This document shows, in pieces, positions 1 to 10,501 of a DNA stretch of 64,000 bases. The notes under the pieces are model-generated. The model saw nothing but the letters and a program-made list of their open reading frames with translations. It searched no databases and was not told the origin of the DNA. Each line of letters begins with the position of its first letter. The first letter of the stretch is position 1. The DNA lies in the NCBI GenBank assembly GCA_020446815.1, contig JAGRDY010000018.1, forward strand, positions 124,001-188,000. Direction: 5' to 3'. The position numbers and the translations under genes are program-made. Origin of the DNA: Paracoccaceae bacterium (GTDB lineage Bacteria; Pseudomonadota; Alphaproteobacteria; Rhodobacterales; Rhodobacteraceae).

Positions 1-99
1 ATAAGGAAATACATGGGAATGCAGATCGGTGGTTTCCATGATCCGGAGATGCGCCTGATTGGTGGCTGCAAAGGCAGAAAACGGATGACGTGCGATCAA
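1..99 (-). CDS. cpdB: CpdB-like 2',3'-cyclic-nucleotide phosphodiesterase/3'-nucleotidase, N-terminal fragment
   Basis: Partial gene reading off the left edge on the minus strand. The visible end translates to ...LRIMETTDLHSHVFPY. This is the N-terminal metal-binding motif of the calcineurin-like domain in CpdB/UshA nucleotidases (TTDLHxxxxPY; Asp and His are metal ligands). Family members hydrolyse 2',3'-cyclic nucleotides and 3'-nucleotides. I placed the start at a TTG (base 99) because AGGAG lies five bases before it. An in-frame ATG at 213 would give a proline-rich N-terminus without a Shine-Dalgarno. Neither start gives an obvious signal peptide. Only about 33 residues are visible, so the identity rests on one motif. 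Confidence 0.6.
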   Translation of the reverse strand, partial: MIARHPFSAFAATNQAHLRIMETTDLHSHVFPY

Positions 100-381
100 G
101 GAAGCTCCTGCGGCCGAGTCTGCCGGAAGCTCCGGCGGGACAGGTGGTGTCGTGTCGTTCGGGTCATGGCTGTTTCCGGTTGCCGGCCCATTGCCGTGCC
201 GGGAGGGTTGCATGCCGGGCCATGAATAGCGTGGAAAAACCGGATTTACTATCCCTTAAGTTGTATTCAATTGAGTGTTTCCCCAATAGAGACAGTAGAA
301 CGCCCCTGCATCCGCAGGGCATTGCCGGAATTGCAACCGCAGGGCGGACGTGCCACATCATCGCGCGGCAGGAGGCGGATC

Positions 382-1341
382 ATGCGGCTGGCAGAGACTG
401 TGACATTCGCGGCAGGCGGGCTCGACCGGGCTGCCTGGATGCGCGGCAAACCGGATGTCATCGCCGGCCATCTGGCGGATGCCACGGCAAGGGTGTTGCC
501 GGTATGGCGCGGCAAGCCGCTGTTCGCCGGGGACGGCGCGGGATGGCTGATGCCAGGCCATGCGGTGCTGCGCGAAGCGGCCGAGGCGCCGGTCTTTCTG
601 GGCCTGGCGCAGGGCCTGGCGCATTTTGCGGCGGATATCTCGGGCTGGGAGCCCCCGGCGGGCGAGGCGGCAGAGCCGGGCGGGTTCTTCGATGCCACCG
701 AACAGCACCATCCGGCGCTGCCCGGCGGCTACCGGTTCGGCGAATTGCGCGGTGTCATGGCGGCCCTGCCGCGGGCGGATGCGGAAATGGCGGCGACGGC
801 CCGCGCCATCCTGAACTGGCACCGCAGCCACCGGTTCTGTTCGTCCTGCGGTGCGCCAAGCGCGGTGAGCGAAGCCGGCTGGCAGCGCCGTTGCCCGCAA
901 TGCGCTGCGCAACATTTTCCGCGGACCGATCCGGTGGTCATCATGCTGGTCACACGGGGCGATTTCGCGTTGTTGGGGCGATCGCCGGGCTGGCCCGGGG
1001 GGATGTTTTCGCTTTTGGCGGGTTTCGTGGAGCCGGGTGAAACCATCGAGGCGGCGGTGCGCCGGGAAGTGGCCGAGGAAACCGGTGTCGGGATCGGGCA
1101 GGTGCGGTATCTGGCCAGCCAGCCCTGGCCGTTTCCCGCGTCGCTGATGATCGGCTGCGCCGCCGAGGCCATATCGGGCGAGATCACCCTCGATCCGGCC
1201 GAGCTTGACGCGGCGTTGTGGCTGAGCCGTGAGGAAATCGCGCAGGTCTTCATGGGCGATCACCCCGCCATCCGCCCGCCCCGCGAAGGCGCCATCGCGC
1301 GCTTTCTGCTGGCCAACTGGCTGCGCGGCAGCCTGGACTGA
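382..1341 (+). CDS. nudC: NAD+ diphosphatase / NADH pyrophosphatase (NudC)
   Basis: NUDIX hydrolase of the NudC group, 319 aa, which cleaves NAD(H) to NMN(H) and AMP and in other bacteria also removes NAD caps from RNA. Domain order fits the family. An N-terminal domain is followed by a four-cysteine zinc ribbon (C143, C146, C161, C164), a complete Nudix box around residues 204-226 (GFVEPGETIE...REVAEETGV), and the NudC-specific SQPWPFP motif at about 236-242. The frame is open upstream to 271, but ATG 382 is preceded by GGAGG at 371-375 and gives the usual length. Cytoplasmic, and apparently monocistronic. Confidence 0.93.
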   Translation: MRLAETVTFAAGGLDRAAWMRGKPDVIAGHLADATARVLPVWRGKPLFAGDGAGWLMPGHAVLREAAEAPVFLGLAQGLAHFAADISGWEPPAGEAAEPGGFFDATEQHHPALPGGYRFGELRGVMAALPRADAEMAATARAILNWHRSHRFCSSCGAPSAVSEAGWQRRCPQCAAQHFPRTDPVVIMLVTRGDFALLGRSPGWPGGMFSLLAGFVEPGETIEAAVRREVAEETGVGIGQVRYLASQPWPFPASLMIGCAAEAISGEITLDPAELDAALWLSREEIAQVFMGDHPAIRPPREGAIARFLLANWLRGSLD

Positions 1342-1431
1342 CGGCCTCGGGGCGTGTCAGAAAACGGTTGCATCCGAATGCGCTGCGCGGTTGTCTGTTG
1401 ATGTCGCCATCGCAGGCCGGAAGAGGGACGG

Positions 1432-1905
1432 GTGAAATTTTCCACCAAGGAAGACATTGAAGCGCCATCTGACGTTGTCTTTGCCGCGCTCACCGATTTT
1501 GCGCAGTTCGAACGGGCGGCCTTGCGGCGGGGCGCGCAACCGGTGCGGATGGACAGCCTTGACCAGCCCGGTGTCGGCATGGGGTGGAATGTCCGTTTTC
1601 GGATGCGCGGCAAGTGGCGGCGGGTGATCTGCGATCTGCGCGAATACGATTTTCCGTCGCGCATCGCGGTGTTCGCCGAAAGCGCCGGCTTCGACATGGT
1701 GCTTGAGCTGAACCTGCTGGCCCTGTCGCGCGGACGCACCCGTCTCGGGGTCGCATTCGACATCCGCCCGCGCACCTTGCCGGCGCGCATCAAGTTGCAG
1801 TCGGCGAAACTGATCAAGGCCAGTCTGAACCGCAAATTTGCCGGTCGCGTGCAAAAATTCGCGGCCGACCTTGAATTGCGGCACCTCAAGCCGCGGATAG
1901 GGTGA
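1432..1905 (+). CDS. SRPBCC (START-like) family protein
   Basis: 157 aa with a GTG start, preceded by AGAGGGA. The opening (MKFSTKEDIEAPSDVVFAAL) is the typical first strand and helix of the Bet v1/START-like SRPBCC fold, a hydrophobic-cavity ligand-binding fold. Similar short proteins in alphaproteobacteria are annotated only as SRPBCC family. There is no signal peptide or membrane segment. It lies 90 bp after nudC and ends six bases before the convergent prephenate dehydratase gene. The ligand cannot be deduced. Confidence 0.8.
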   Translation: MKFSTKEDIEAPSDVVFAALTDFAQFERAALRRGAQPVRMDSLDQPGVGMGWNVRFRMRGKWRRVICDLREYDFPSRIAVFAESAGFDMVLELNLLALSRGRTRLGVAFDIRPRTLPARIKLQSAKLIKASLNRKFAGRVQKFAADLELRHLKPRIG

Positions 1906-1911
1906 TGCGGT

Positions 1912-2745
1912 TCAGCGGCGGCTGGGATCGGCCGGATAGACCCCCAGCAGCGACATGGACGAGGTGAAGAATCCCAACTCCTCCAAGGCAAGCTGCACAT
2001 TGCGGTCGTCCGGGTGGCCTTCGATATCGGCATAGAACTGTGTCGCCGAAAACACACCGTCAACCATGTAGCTTTCCAGTTTCGTCATGTTGACGCCGTT
2101 GGTCGCAAAGCCCCCCATCGCCTTGAAAAGCGCCGCCGGGATATTGCGCACGCGAAAGACGAAAGTCGTCATCATCGGCCCGTCGCCGCGCCGTTTCAGG
2201 TCGGGTTCGCGCGACATGGCGAGAAAGCGGGTGGTGTTGTTCGATGTATCCTCGATGTGGCGGGCCAGAAGGTCGAGCCCATAGATCTCTCCGGCCAGTT
2301 CCGAGGCGAGCGCGGCCAGTTTCGGATCTCCCAGTTCGGCGACATGACGCGCCGAACCGGCCGTGTCGGCTCCTGTCACCGGGCTGAGGCCGTGGGCGCG
2401 CAGGAAGTTGCGGCACTGGCCCAGCAGGACGGTGTGACTGATGGCGCGTTCGACATCGTCAAGCCGTGTGCCGCGCACGCCCAGAAGGTTGATATGTACC
2501 CGCACGAAGGTTTCGCCGATGATATGCAGGCCGGATTCGGGCAAGAGGTGGTGAATGTCGGCGACGCGGCCGTAGGTCGAGTTTTCGACCGGCAGCATTG
2601 CCAGAAGGGCATTGCCCTTGCGCACGGTCTCGATCGTGTCCTCGAAAGTCGGGCAGGCGACGGCTTCCATTTCGGGATAGGCCTGGTGGCAGGCCTGGTG
2701 CGAATAGGCCCCCGGTTCCCCCTGAAATGCGATCCGATCCGCCAT
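1912..2745 (-). CDS. pheA: Prephenate dehydratase
   Basis: 277 aa monofunctional enzyme converting prephenate to phenylpyruvate for phenylalanine synthesis. The N-terminal catalytic PDT domain (IAFQGEPGAYSHQA, LPVENSTYGRV, SNNTTRFLAM) is followed by a C-terminal ACT domain (from about residue 195, NGVNMTKLESYMV), which in this family binds phenylalanine for feedback inhibition. The Thr-Arg pair of the substrate-binding TRF motif is present in NNTTRF. No chorismate mutase domain is fused, as is usual in alphaproteobacteria. Confidence 0.95.
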   Translation of the reverse strand: MADRIAFQGEPGAYSHQACHQAYPEMEAVACPTFEDTIETVRKGNALLAMLPVENSTYGRVADIHHLLPESGLHIIGETFVRVHINLLGVRGTRLDDVERAISHTVLLGQCRNFLRAHGLSPVTGADTAGSARHVAELGDPKLAALASELAGEIYGLDLLARHIEDTSNNTTRFLAMSREPDLKRRGDGPMMTTFVFRVRNIPAALFKAMGGFATNGVNMTKLESYMVDGVFSATQFYADIEGHPDDRNVQLALEELGFFTSSMSLLGVYPADPSRR

Positions 2746-2871
2746 GCGTTGTGCCCCCTTGCCAGCGCCCCGGAAGAAAAAGGGCGTTTGGCGGTGCTAA
2801 CTATACCTTGAAACCGGGTAGGGGAAGCGGGTAGATAGCCGCCAGACGATCAGGCAGGGTAGAGGCGCGAC

Positions 2872-3399
2872 ATGTTCGACACAATGACGATAACCAAGGC
2901 CGGCGGCGCGTTGTGCGGGGCCTTTCTGATTTTTCTGCTTTCGAAATGGGCCGCGGAAATGCTTTATCATACCGGCGCTTCGGGGCATGGTGGCGAAGAA
3001 ATGGCGCAGGCCTACACGATCGATACCGGTGACGCCGGAGGCGGCGCGGCCGCGCCAGCCGATGCCGGCCCGGATTTCGCGACGGTGTTTGCCTCGGCCG
3101 ATGCCGGCAAGGGCGAAAAGGTGTTCGGCAAGTGCAAGGCGTGCCACAAGATCGATGGCACCAACGCCACCGGCCCGCATTTGGACGGCGTCGTCGGGCG
3201 CGCCGTCGCTTCAGTCGCCGGGTTCGCTTATTCAGACGCGATGAAAGCCCATGGCGGCAACTGGGATCCGGAAAGCATCTCGCATTTTCTCGAGAACCCG
3301 AAGAAAGCCGTGCCGGGCACCAAGATGACCTTCGCGGGTCTGCCGAAACTGGAGGACCGGGCCAATCTGATCGCCTATTTGAAGTCGCTGGGCGGATGA
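2872..3399 (+). CDS. Membrane-anchored class I cytochrome c (cytochrome c552/CycM-like)
   Basis: 175 aa. An N-terminal hydrophobic helix (residues 8-30) acts as an uncleaved anchor, followed by a Gly/Ala-rich linker (about 35-70) and a cytochrome c domain with one CKACH haem site (C88, C91, H92). The Met ligand is likely in PGTKMTFAG. This matches the membrane-bound c552/CycM type that carries electrons from bc1 to terminal oxidases in Paracoccus and Rhodobacter, consistent with the cbb3 genes 10 kb away. It is divergent from prephenate dehydratase, and a strong terminator follows at 3423. Confidence 0.88.
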   Translation: MFDTMTITKAGGALCGAFLIFLLSKWAAEMLYHTGASGHGGEEMAQAYTIDTGDAGGGAAAPADAGPDFATVFASADAGKGEKVFGKCKACHKIDGTNATGPHLDGVVGRAVASVAGFAYSDAMKAHGGNWDPESISHFLENPKKAVPGTKMTFAGLPKLEDRANLIAYLKSLGG

Positions 3400-3422
3400 T
3401 CCGGGCAAATTGACGGAAATCG

Positions 3423-3449
3423 GGCCGTCCCGCGGGGGGCGGCCTTTTT
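3423..3449 (+). terminator. Intrinsic terminator after the cytochrome c gene
   Basis: A 9-bp stem (GGCCGTCCC at 3423-3431 with GGGGCGGCC at 3436-3444, one G-U pair) with a tetraloop is followed directly by TTTTT. It sits 24 bases after the cytochrome c stop codon. Confidence 0.85.
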
Positions 3450-3558
3450 CGTGGCCGGGTCACGCGCTATCACATAATCGCAACTTGATAGTGCCTGTGC
3501 TGGCGTTCTAGCCTGCCCTTGCGCGATATGTTCGTTGCGATACCGAAGGGAGACCGCC

Positions 3559-5460
3559 ATGCCGACACGGCAGCAAAGCGAAGCGTTGGCCGCAGATCGC
3601 CTGTCGGGCACAATGATCCGCCTTTTCCTGGCGATCGGTGCCGCGATCGCGGCGTTGTCGGTGACGTTTGCGCAGGCGCGCGCCGAAGAGATCATCACCG
3701 CGCATGGCATATCGACCTTCGGCGATCTGAAATATGCGGCGGATTTCAAACATCTCGATTATGTGAATCCGGATGCCCCGAAGGGCGGAGAGATTTCCGA
3801 ATGGACATCCGGCGGATTCGATTCGATGAACCCCTTCACGCTGAAGGGCCGTGCCGCCGCCTTGTCGACGATCATGCTGGAAGGGTTGATGGAAGGTGTG
3901 GCCGACGAAGTGGATTCGGTCTATTGCCTGCTGTGCGAAACCATCGAATACCCCGCGGACCGGTCCTGGGTGATCTTCAACATCCGGCCCGAGGCGCGGT
4001 TTTCCGATGGCAGCCCGGTGACGGCGGAAGATGTGCTGTTTTCCTACGACACGTTCCGCACCAAGGGATTGTCGAGCTACCGCACCGTCATTGCCCAGCA
4101 GGTCGAGAGCGCCGAGGTGCTGGACACGCGGCGGATCAGGTTCACCTTCAAGAAGGATTTTCCCAAACGCGATCTCATTCAGGTTGTCGGGGGGTTGCAG
4201 ATTTTTTCCAAGGCCGATTTCGAAAGGAACGGCCGCGATCTGGAGGCATCGTCGCTGGAGCCGTTTTTGGGGACCGGACCCTATATGCTTGACCGGATGG
4301 ATGTGGGTACGCGGATCGTCTACAAGCGCAACCCGGATTATTGGGGCAAGGATCTGCCGATCAATGTCGGTCGGCAGAATTTCGACAGCATCCGCATCGA
4401 ATACTTCGGCGATTATCAGGCGGCGTTCGAGGCGTTCAAATCAGGCGCCTATACGTTTCGCAACGAAGCGTCGTCGATCATCTGGGCGACGGGTTACGAT
4501 TTCCCGGCCTTTGTCAACGGCCAGGTCAAGAAGGACACGCCGCATAATGGCAATGTGGCCAGCGGCCAGGCATTCGTGATCAACCTGCGCCGGCCGCAGT
4601 TCCAGGATGTGCGGGTGCGCGAGGCCATCGGGTTGATGTTCAACTTCGAATGGTCGAATGCCTCGTTGTTTTACGGCCTTTATGCGCGGGTCAATTCGTT
4701 CTGGGAAAACAGCGATCTGGCGGCGACGGGGCTGCCTTCGGACGCGGAACTGGCGATCCTCGAGCCCTTGCGCGATCTTTTGCCGCCCGAAGTCTTTACC
4801 GAAGATCCGCCCGGCGGCGATGTGTCCGGCCCGCGCCAGCTTGACCGCAAGAACCTGCGCCGCGCCTCGGCGCTTCTTGATGAGGCGGGCTGGCCGGTGG
4901 GGCCGGACGGGATGCGCCACAACGACAAAGGCGATCTGCTGAAGGTCGAGTTTCTCAACGACAGCCAGAGCTTTGACCGGGTGATCAACCCCTATGTCGA
5001 AAACCTGCGCGCGCTGGGGGTCGATGCGGTGATGAACCGGGTTGACGACGCGCAGATGACCAACCGCGAGCGCAGCCATGATTTCGATATCATCACCGAT
5101 CATCTGGGCCAGGAACTGACGCCGGGATCGGGGTTGCAGCAGTATTTCGGATCGGCATCGGTTGACGACACGTTCAACGCCATGGGGTTGCAGAGCGAGG
5201 CGGTGGACAAGCTGATTTCGGTCGTCGAGGCGGCCAAGACCCGCTCGGATCTGAACGTCGCCGTGCGCGCGCTGGATAGGGTGCTGCGCCAGTACCGGTT
5301 CTGGGTGCCGCAATGGTACAAGGACAAGCATACCGTCGCCTATTTCGACATGTACGAGCGGCCCGAAACGCTGCCGCCCTATGCGCTGGGCGAGCTGGAT
5401 TTCTGGTGGTACAACGCCGAAAAGGCCGCGAAACTGAAAGCGGCGGGCGTGCTGGATTAA
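3559..5460 (+). CDS. yejA: Extracellular solute-binding protein, family 5 (YejA-like)
   Basis: 633 aa periplasmic binding protein of an oligopeptide-type ABC importer. After a cleavable signal (hydrophobic [19 protein letters not shown], cut near ARAEE) comes the SBP family 5 body. The opening [20 protein letters not shown] and the length are typical of YejA rather than OppA/DppA. In enterobacteria YejABEF imports microcin C and antimicrobial peptides. I chose ATG 3559 because GAAGGGA precedes it. The frame opens earlier, and a second ATG at 3613 immediately precedes the hydrophobic stretch. First gene of a four-gene operon. Confidence 0.9.
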   Translation: MPTRQQSEALAADRLSGTMIRLFLAIGAAIAALSVTFAQARAEEIITAHGISTFGDLKYAADFKHLDYVNPDAPKGGEISEWTSGGFDSMNPFTLKGRAAALSTIMLEGLMEGVADEVDSVYCLLCETIEYPADRSWVIFNIRPEARFSDGSPVTAEDVLFSYDTFRTKGLSSYRTVIAQQVESAEVLDTRRIRFTFKKDFPKRDLIQVVGGLQIFSKADFERNGRDLEASSLEPFLGTGPYMLDRMDVGTRIVYKRNPDYWGKDLPINVGRQNFDSIRIEYFGDYQAAFEAFKSGAYTFRNEASSIIWATGYDFPAFVNGQVKKDTPHNGNVASGQAFVINLRRPQFQDVRVREAIGLMFNFEWSNASLFYGLYARVNSFWENSDLAATGLPSDAELAILEPLRDLLPPEVFTEDPPGGDVSGPRQLDRKNLRRASALLDEAGWPVGPDGMRHNDKGDLLKVEFLNDSQSFDRVINPYVENLRALGVDAVMNRVDDAQMTNRERSHDFDIITDHLGQELTPGSGLQQYFGSASVDDTFNAMGLQSEAVDKLISVVEAAKTRSDLNVAVRALDRVLRQYRFWVPQWYKDKHTVAYFDMYERPETLPPYALGELDFWWYNAEKAAKLKAAGVLD

Positions 5461-5494
5461 GGCGCGCCGCGGCGGGGAAAGAGCAGAAAGACCC

Positions 5495-6580
5495 ATGGGC
5501 GCCTATATCCTGCGGCGATTGCTGTTGATCATTCCGACGCTGATCGGGATCATGGTGATCAATTTCACCCTGACACAGTTCGTGCCGGGCGGCCCGATCG
5601 AACAGATCATCGCCCAGATGGAAGGCCAGGGCGATGTGTTCCAGAACATCGCCGGCGGCGGCGACGCCGGGGCCCAACAGGCCGGTGTCGGCGATGAGCG
5701 CTATCTGGGTGCGCGCGGGTTGCCGCCGGAATTCATTGCCCAACTGGAAAAGCAGTTCGGTTTCGACAAGCCGCCTCTGGAACGGTTCCTGTCGATGATG
5801 TGGGGGTATCTGCGCTTCGATTTCGGCGAAAGCTGGTTCCGGTCGATTTCCGTGGTCGATCTGGTGATCGAAAAGATGCCCGTGTCGATCACGCTGGGCC
5901 TGTGGTCGACGCTCTTGGCCTATCTGATTTCCATCCCGCTGGGGATCCGCAAGGCGGTCAGGGACGGATCGAGATTCGATACCTGGACCTCGGGGGCGAT
6001 CATCGTCGGCTATGCCATTCCGGGGTTCTTGTTCGCGGTGCTGCTGATCGTGCTGTTTGCCGGCGGCAGTTTCTGGCGGATATTCCCGCTGCGCGGCCTG
6101 ACCTCGGACGACTGGGACCAGATGTCGCTGCTGGGCAAGGTGGGGGACTATTTCTGGCATATCACCCTGCCGGTCGTGGCCTCGACGATTTCGAGCTTCG
6201 CCACGCTGACGCTGCTGACCAAGAACAGCTTTCTTGACGAGATCAACAAGCAATATGTGCTGACCGCCAAGGCCAAGGGGCTGACGGAAGGCCGGGTGCT
6301 TTACGGCCATGTGTTCCGCAATGCGATGCTGATCGTCATCGCCGGCTTTCCGGGGCTGTTTCTGGCGGTGCTGTTCGGCGGCGGGCTGCTGATCGAGACG
6401 ATATTCTCGCTCGATGGGCTGGGGCGGCTGGGGTATGAGGCGGCGGTGGCGCGCGATTATCCGGTGGTGTTCGGCACGCTTTACGTCTTCGGGCTGCTGG
6501 GGCTTCTGATCGGGCTGCTGTCAGACATGATGTATGTATTCACCGATCCGCGCATCGACTTTGAAAAGCGGGCGGGGTGA
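5495..6580 (+). CDS. yejB: ABC transporter permease (YejB-like)
   Basis: 361 aa inner-membrane permease of the DppB/OppB class. It has an N-terminal helix ([18 protein letters not shown]), a periplasmic stretch containing a Gly-rich segment (about residues 50-70), and then five more membrane helices. The EAA loop that contacts the ATPase is visible (about residues 250-280: [17 protein letters not shown]). The gene lies 34 bp after the binding protein, and its stop overlaps the next start. Confidence 0.92.
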   Translation: MGAYILRRLLLIIPTLIGIMVINFTLTQFVPGGPIEQIIAQMEGQGDVFQNIAGGGDAGAQQAGVGDERYLGARGLPPEFIAQLEKQFGFDKPPLERFLSMMWGYLRFDFGESWFRSISVVDLVIEKMPVSITLGLWSTLLAYLISIPLGIRKAVRDGSRFDTWTSGAIIVGYAIPGFLFAVLLIVLFAGGSFWRIFPLRGLTSDDWDQMSLLGKVGDYFWHITLPVVASTISSFATLTLLTKNSFLDEINKQYVLTAKAKGLTEGRVLYGHVFRNAMLIVIAGFPGLFLAVLFGGGLLIETIFSLDGLGRLGYEAAVARDYPVVFGTLYVFGLLGLLIGLLSDMMYVFTDPRIDFEKRAG

Positions 6581-7683
6581 TGGCGCTTTCCCCGCTCAAC
6601 GCCCGCCGCTGGCGCAATTTCAAGGCCAATCGCCGCGCCTTCTGGTCGCTGTGGATATTTCTGGTGCTGTTCGCAGCGTCGCTGATGGCGGAGTTTCTGG
6701 CCAATGACAAACCGATCATCGTCAATTACCGGGGCGGCTACTTTTTCCCGATCTACAAGTTCTATCCCGAAACCGCGTTTGGCGGCGATTTCAAGACCGA
6801 AGCCAGTTACCGCGAGCCGGAAGTGCGCTGCCTGATCATCAGTGGCGGGTCGCAGGATTGCTTTGACGACCCCGATGCGGTGATGGCCGAGGCGGCGGGG
6901 GGCACCGTCGGGGGGCAGAAGATCGACAGGGGATGGATGCTCTGGCCGCCGATCCCCTATAGCTACAAGACCATCAACAATGTCGGCACCGCGCCTTCGC
7001 CGCCGGACCGGGACCATTGGCTGGGCACCGATGACACAACCCGCGATGTTCTGGCGCGGATCATCTACGGCTTTCGCCTTTCCATCGTCTTCACGCTTAT
7101 CGTGACCTCGATCTCCAGCCTGATCGGCATCGCGGCCGGGGCGGTTCAGGGCTATTTCGGCGGCTGGGTGGATTTGACCTTCCAGCGCCTGCTGGAGATC
7201 TGGGGATCGACGCCGGGCCTTTATGTCATCATCATCCTTTTCGCCATCCTGGGCCGAAGTTTCACGCTTCTGGTCCTTGTCACCATCCTGTTCGGCTGGC
7301 CGGCGCTGGTTCATCTGGTCAGGGCAGAGTTTCTCAGGGCGCGGAACTTCGAATATGTGCGCGCGGCCCGTGCCCTTGGGGTCAGCGACAGGGTGATCAT
7401 GTTCCGCCACATCCTGCCCAATGCGATGGTGGCGACGCTGACCATGCTGCCCTTCATCGTCACGGGCGCGATCGGCGGGCTGGCGGCGCTGGACTATCTG
7501 GGCTACGGGTTGCCGTCCTCGCTTCCGTCGCTGGGCGAATTGTCGTTGCAGGGAAAATCGAACTTGCAGGCGCCCTGGCTGGGATTTTCGGCATTCTTTA
7601 CCTTTGCCATCATGCTGTCGCTGCTGGTGTTCATCTTTGAAGGGGTGCGCGACGCCTTCGATCCCAGAAAGACCTTCCGATGA
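6580..7683 (+). CDS. yejE: ABC transporter permease (YejE-like)
   Basis: 367 aa second permease of the importer, OppC/DppC class. After an N-terminal helix (FWSLWIFLVLFAASLMAEF) there is a long periplasmic loop (about residues 45-150), as is characteristic of YejE. The transmembrane BPD domain follows, with the EAA loop (FEYVRAARALGVSDRVIMF). The start ATG overlaps the yejB stop by one base (TGATG); a GTG one codon upstream is also possible. The 3' end overlaps yejF as ATGA. Confidence 0.92.
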   Translation: MALSPLNARRWRNFKANRRAFWSLWIFLVLFAASLMAEFLANDKPIIVNYRGGYFFPIYKFYPETAFGGDFKTEASYREPEVRCLIISGGSQDCFDDPDAVMAEAAGGTVGGQKIDRGWMLWPPIPYSYKTINNVGTAPSPPDRDHWLGTDDTTRDVLARIIYGFRLSIVFTLIVTSISSLIGIAAGAVQGYFGGWVDLTFQRLLEIWGSTPGLYVIIILFAILGRSFTLLVLVTILFGWPALVHLVRAEFLRARNFEYVRAARALGVSDRVIMFRHILPNAMVATLTMLPFIVTGAIGGLAALDYLGYGLPSSLPSLGELSLQGKSNLQAPWLGFSAFFTFAIMLSLLVFIFEGVRDAFDPRKTFR

Positions 7684-9287
7684 AGCCGGTGCTGGAGGTC
7701 AGGGATCTGTCGGTGGCGTTTCGCCAGGATGGCCGGCGCATCGACGCGGTGCGCGGTGTTTCCTTTGCGGTGGGCAAGGGCGAAACCGTGGCGCTGGTCG
7801 GTGAAAGCGGGTCGGGCAAATCGGTGACGGCGCTGTCGACGGTGGGGTTGCTGGGCGGCAATGCGACGGTGAGCGGATCGGTCGCCTATCTGGGGCAGGA
7901 GATGATCGGCGCGCCGGAAACCTTGTTGCGGCAGGTGCGCGGCAATGACATCAGCTTCATCTTTCAGGAGCCGATGACCTCGCTCAACCCGCTGCACACG
8001 CTGGAAAGGCAACTGGCCGAAAGCCTGGCGCTGCATCAGGGATTGAGCGGTGGCGCGGCGCGGGCGCGGATCGTCGAGTTGTTGGAGAAAGTGGGCATCG
8101 ACCACCCCGAGCGGCGGCTGGCCGATTACCCGCACCAGTTGTCTGGCGGGCAGCGGCAAAGGGTGATGATCGCCATGGCACTGGCCAACGGGCCGGAACT
8201 GCTGATCGCTGACGAGCCGACGACGGCGCTGGACGTGACCATTCAGGCGCAGATACTCGACCTGCTGGCGGGGCTGAAGAAACGTGAAGGGCTGAGCCTG
8301 CTGTTCATCAGCCACGACCTGGGGATTGTGCGCCGCATTGCCGACCGGGTCTGCGTGATGCAGGGCGGCGAGATTGTCGAACAGGGGCCGGTGGCCGAAA
8401 TCTTTGCCAATCCGCAACATCCCTATACGCGCAAGCTTCTGGAGGCCGAACCGGCCGGCCGCCCCGACCCGGTGCCGGAAGGGGCCGAAGAGATCGTGCG
8501 GGCCAGCGGTCTGCGGGTCTGGTTTCCGATCCAGCGGGGGCTGCTGCGCAAGACGGTTGGCCATGTGAAGGCCGTCAATGCGGCGACGTTCTCGGTGCGC
8601 GCGGGCGAGACGCTGGGCATCGTCGGCGAAAGCGGGTCGGGCAAGACCACGCTGGCGCTGGCCATCATGCGGCTGATCGCGTCGGAGGGGCCGGTCGTTT
8701 ATCTGGGGCAGGACATATCGAGCTGGCGCCCGCGCCAGTTGCGGCGGCTCAGGCGGGACATGCAGATCGTGTTTCAGGATCCCTTCGGCAGCCTTTCGCC
8801 GCGGATGACCTGCGAACAGATCATCGCCGAGGGCCTGACCGTGCACGGGGTGGAGCCGGGCCGCGACAGGCGTGAAATGGTCAGCGAAATCATGGGCGAG
8901 GTCGGGCTCGACGCGGCGACGATGAGCCGTTATCCGCACGAGTTTTCCGGCGGCCAGCGCCAGCGCATCGCCATTGCCCGCGCGATGATCCTGCGCCCCA
9001 GGGTGGTGGTGCTGGATGAACCGACATCGGCGCTGGACATGACGGTGCAGGTACAGATTGTCGAGTTGTTGCGCGGGTTGCAGCGCAAGTACGGGCTGGC
9101 CTATCTGTTCATCAGCCATGATCTGCGGGTGGTGCGGGCATTGGCCCACAAGGTGATCGTGATGAAACAGGGCGATATCGTCGAGGAAGGCAACGGCCAG
9201 GTGATATTCGATGCACCGCAAACCGCCTATACGGGCGAACTGATGGCGGCGGCCTTTGGCGGCCATTCGCCCGCCGGCCCGTCATGA
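7680..9287 (+). CDS. yejF: ABC transporter ATP-binding protein with two fused nucleotide-binding domains (YejF-like)
   Basis: 535 aa with two complete ATPase domains in one chain. Domain 1 has Walker A GESGSGKS at about residue 40, signature LSGGQRQR and Walker B LLIADEP. Domain 2 has Walker A GESGSGKT at about 316, signature FSGGQRQR and Walker B VVVLDEP. Both carry oligopeptide-transporter features such as NPxHPYTR/K at the end of domain 1. The fusion supplies both ATPases for the YejB/YejE pair. Translation is coupled to yejE (ATGA) and to the downstream glycosyltransferase (ATGA). Confidence 0.94.
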   Translation: MKPVLEVRDLSVAFRQDGRRIDAVRGVSFAVGKGETVALVGESGSGKSVTALSTVGLLGGNATVSGSVAYLGQEMIGAPETLLRQVRGNDISFIFQEPMTSLNPLHTLERQLAESLALHQGLSGGAARARIVELLEKVGIDHPERRLADYPHQLSGGQRQRVMIAMALANGPELLIADEPTTALDVTIQAQILDLLAGLKKREGLSLLFISHDLGIVRRIADRVCVMQGGEIVEQGPVAEIFANPQHPYTRKLLEAEPAGRPDPVPEGAEEIVRASGLRVWFPIQRGLLRKTVGHVKAVNAATFSVRAGETLGIVGESGSGKTTLALAIMRLIASEGPVVYLGQDISSWRPRQLRRLRRDMQIVFQDPFGSLSPRMTCEQIIAEGLTVHGVEPGRDRREMVSEIMGEVGLDAATMSRYPHEFSGGQRQRIAIARAMILRPRVVVLDEPTSALDMTVQVQIVELLRGLQRKYGLAYLFISHDLRVVRALAHKVIVMKQGDIVEEGNGQVIFDAPQTAYTGELMAAAFGGHSPAGPS

Positions 9288-10495
9288 AAATCCTTTTTGT
9301 CCATCAGAACTTTCCCGGCCAGTTCCTGCATCTGGCCCCGGCGCTGGCCGGGCGCGGGCACGATGTTCTGGCGCTGACCGCGCAGAACAACCGGCGCCCC
9401 GCGCCGGTCCGGGTATTGCGCTACCGGTTGCCGCCCGCGGTCGAGACCAAGGGGCTTGCCAGGACCTATGCCGAGGCGACCGAGCGCGCGGCTTCGGTGG
9501 CGCGGGCCTGCGCGCAGCTGGCGGCACAGGAAAACTATGCGCCCGATATCGTCTTTGGCCATGGCGGCTGGGGCGAGACGCTGTTTTTGCGTGAGGTATG
9601 GCCCGCGGCGCGGCATCTGAGCTATGCCGAGTTCTTCTACCACTCCACGGGGCTTGACACCGATTTCGACCCGGAGTTCCGGCGGCCTTCATTACCTGCG
9701 CAGATGGCGGTGACGGCACGGTCCGCCCATCTTGGGCAAAGCGTTCTGCAAGCCGACGCGGCGCTAGCGCCAACCGTCTGGCAGGCCTCGACCTTTCCCG
9801 CGGGGTTGCGTGAAAAGATCACGGTCATCCACGACGGCATAGATACCGACCGGGTACGCCCCGACGCCAGCGCGCGGCTGGATCTGCCCGATGGGCGGAT
9901 CCTGAGGGCCGGGGACGAGGTCATCAGCTTTGTCAATCGCAACCTTGAACCCTATCGCGGCTATCATGTCTTCATGCGCGCCCTGCCTGCGGTACTGGCG
10001 GCGCGCCCCGAGGCACAGGTGGTGATCGTCGGCGGCGAGGGGCAGAGTTACGGGCCGCGCCCCGCCGGGCCGCTGAGCTGGAAGCGGAAATTCCTTGATG
10101 AGGTGGCCGGGCGGATCGATCCGGCGCGTGTGCATTTTCTGGGGCGGGTGCCCTATGCGCAATATCTGTCCTTGATCCAGCTTGCCCGGGTTCACGCCTA
10201 TCTGAGCTATCCTTTCGTTCTGTCCTGGTCGCTGCTCGAGGCGATGAGCGCCGGCGCCTGTGTGATCGGTTCGCGCACCCCGCCCGTCGAAGAAGTGATC
10301 GAAGACGGCAGGAATGGTCGCCTGGTGGATTTCTTCGATATTGCCGGATGGTCGGCCGCGCTGATCGACGCGCTGGAAAATCCGGCGCGTGCCGATCCGA
10401 TGCGCCTTGCCGCCCGCGCGACGGTCGTGGAAAGGTACGATCTGAAACGGATCTGCCTGCCGCGGCTTGTCGATTTCGTGGAAGCAACCGGCTGA
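9284..10495 (+). CDS. Glycosyltransferase family 4 (GT-B, group 1)
   Basis: 403 aa cytoplasmic GT-B fold protein. The N-terminal half opens [20 protein letters not shown], a form frequent in GT4 proteins of unknown acceptor. The C-terminal half has the nucleotide-sugar site with an E-x7-E-like element (SWSLLEAMSAGACVIGSRTP, then EEV). Its start overlaps the yejF stop by four bases, so it is probably co-transcribed with the transporter although no functional link is evident. It ends six bases from the convergent hemN. Confidence 0.85.
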   Translation: MKILFVHQNFPGQFLHLAPALAGRGHDVLALTAQNNRRPAPVRVLRYRLPPAVETKGLARTYAEATERAASVARACAQLAAQENYAPDIVFGHGGWGETLFLREVWPAARHLSYAEFFYHSTGLDTDFDPEFRRPSLPAQMAVTARSAHLGQSVLQADAALAPTVWQASTFPAGLREKITVIHDGIDTDRVRPDASARLDLPDGRILRAGDEVISFVNRNLEPYRGYHVFMRALPAVLAARPEAQVVIVGGEGQSYGPRPAGPLSWKRKFLDEVAGRIDPARVHFLGRVPYAQYLSLIQLARVHAYLSYPFVLSWSLLEAMSAGACVIGSRTPPVEEVIEDGRNGRLVDFFDIAGWSAALIDALENPARADPMRLAARATVVERYDLKRICLPRLVDFVEATG

Positions 10496-10501
10496 AATCG
10501 C

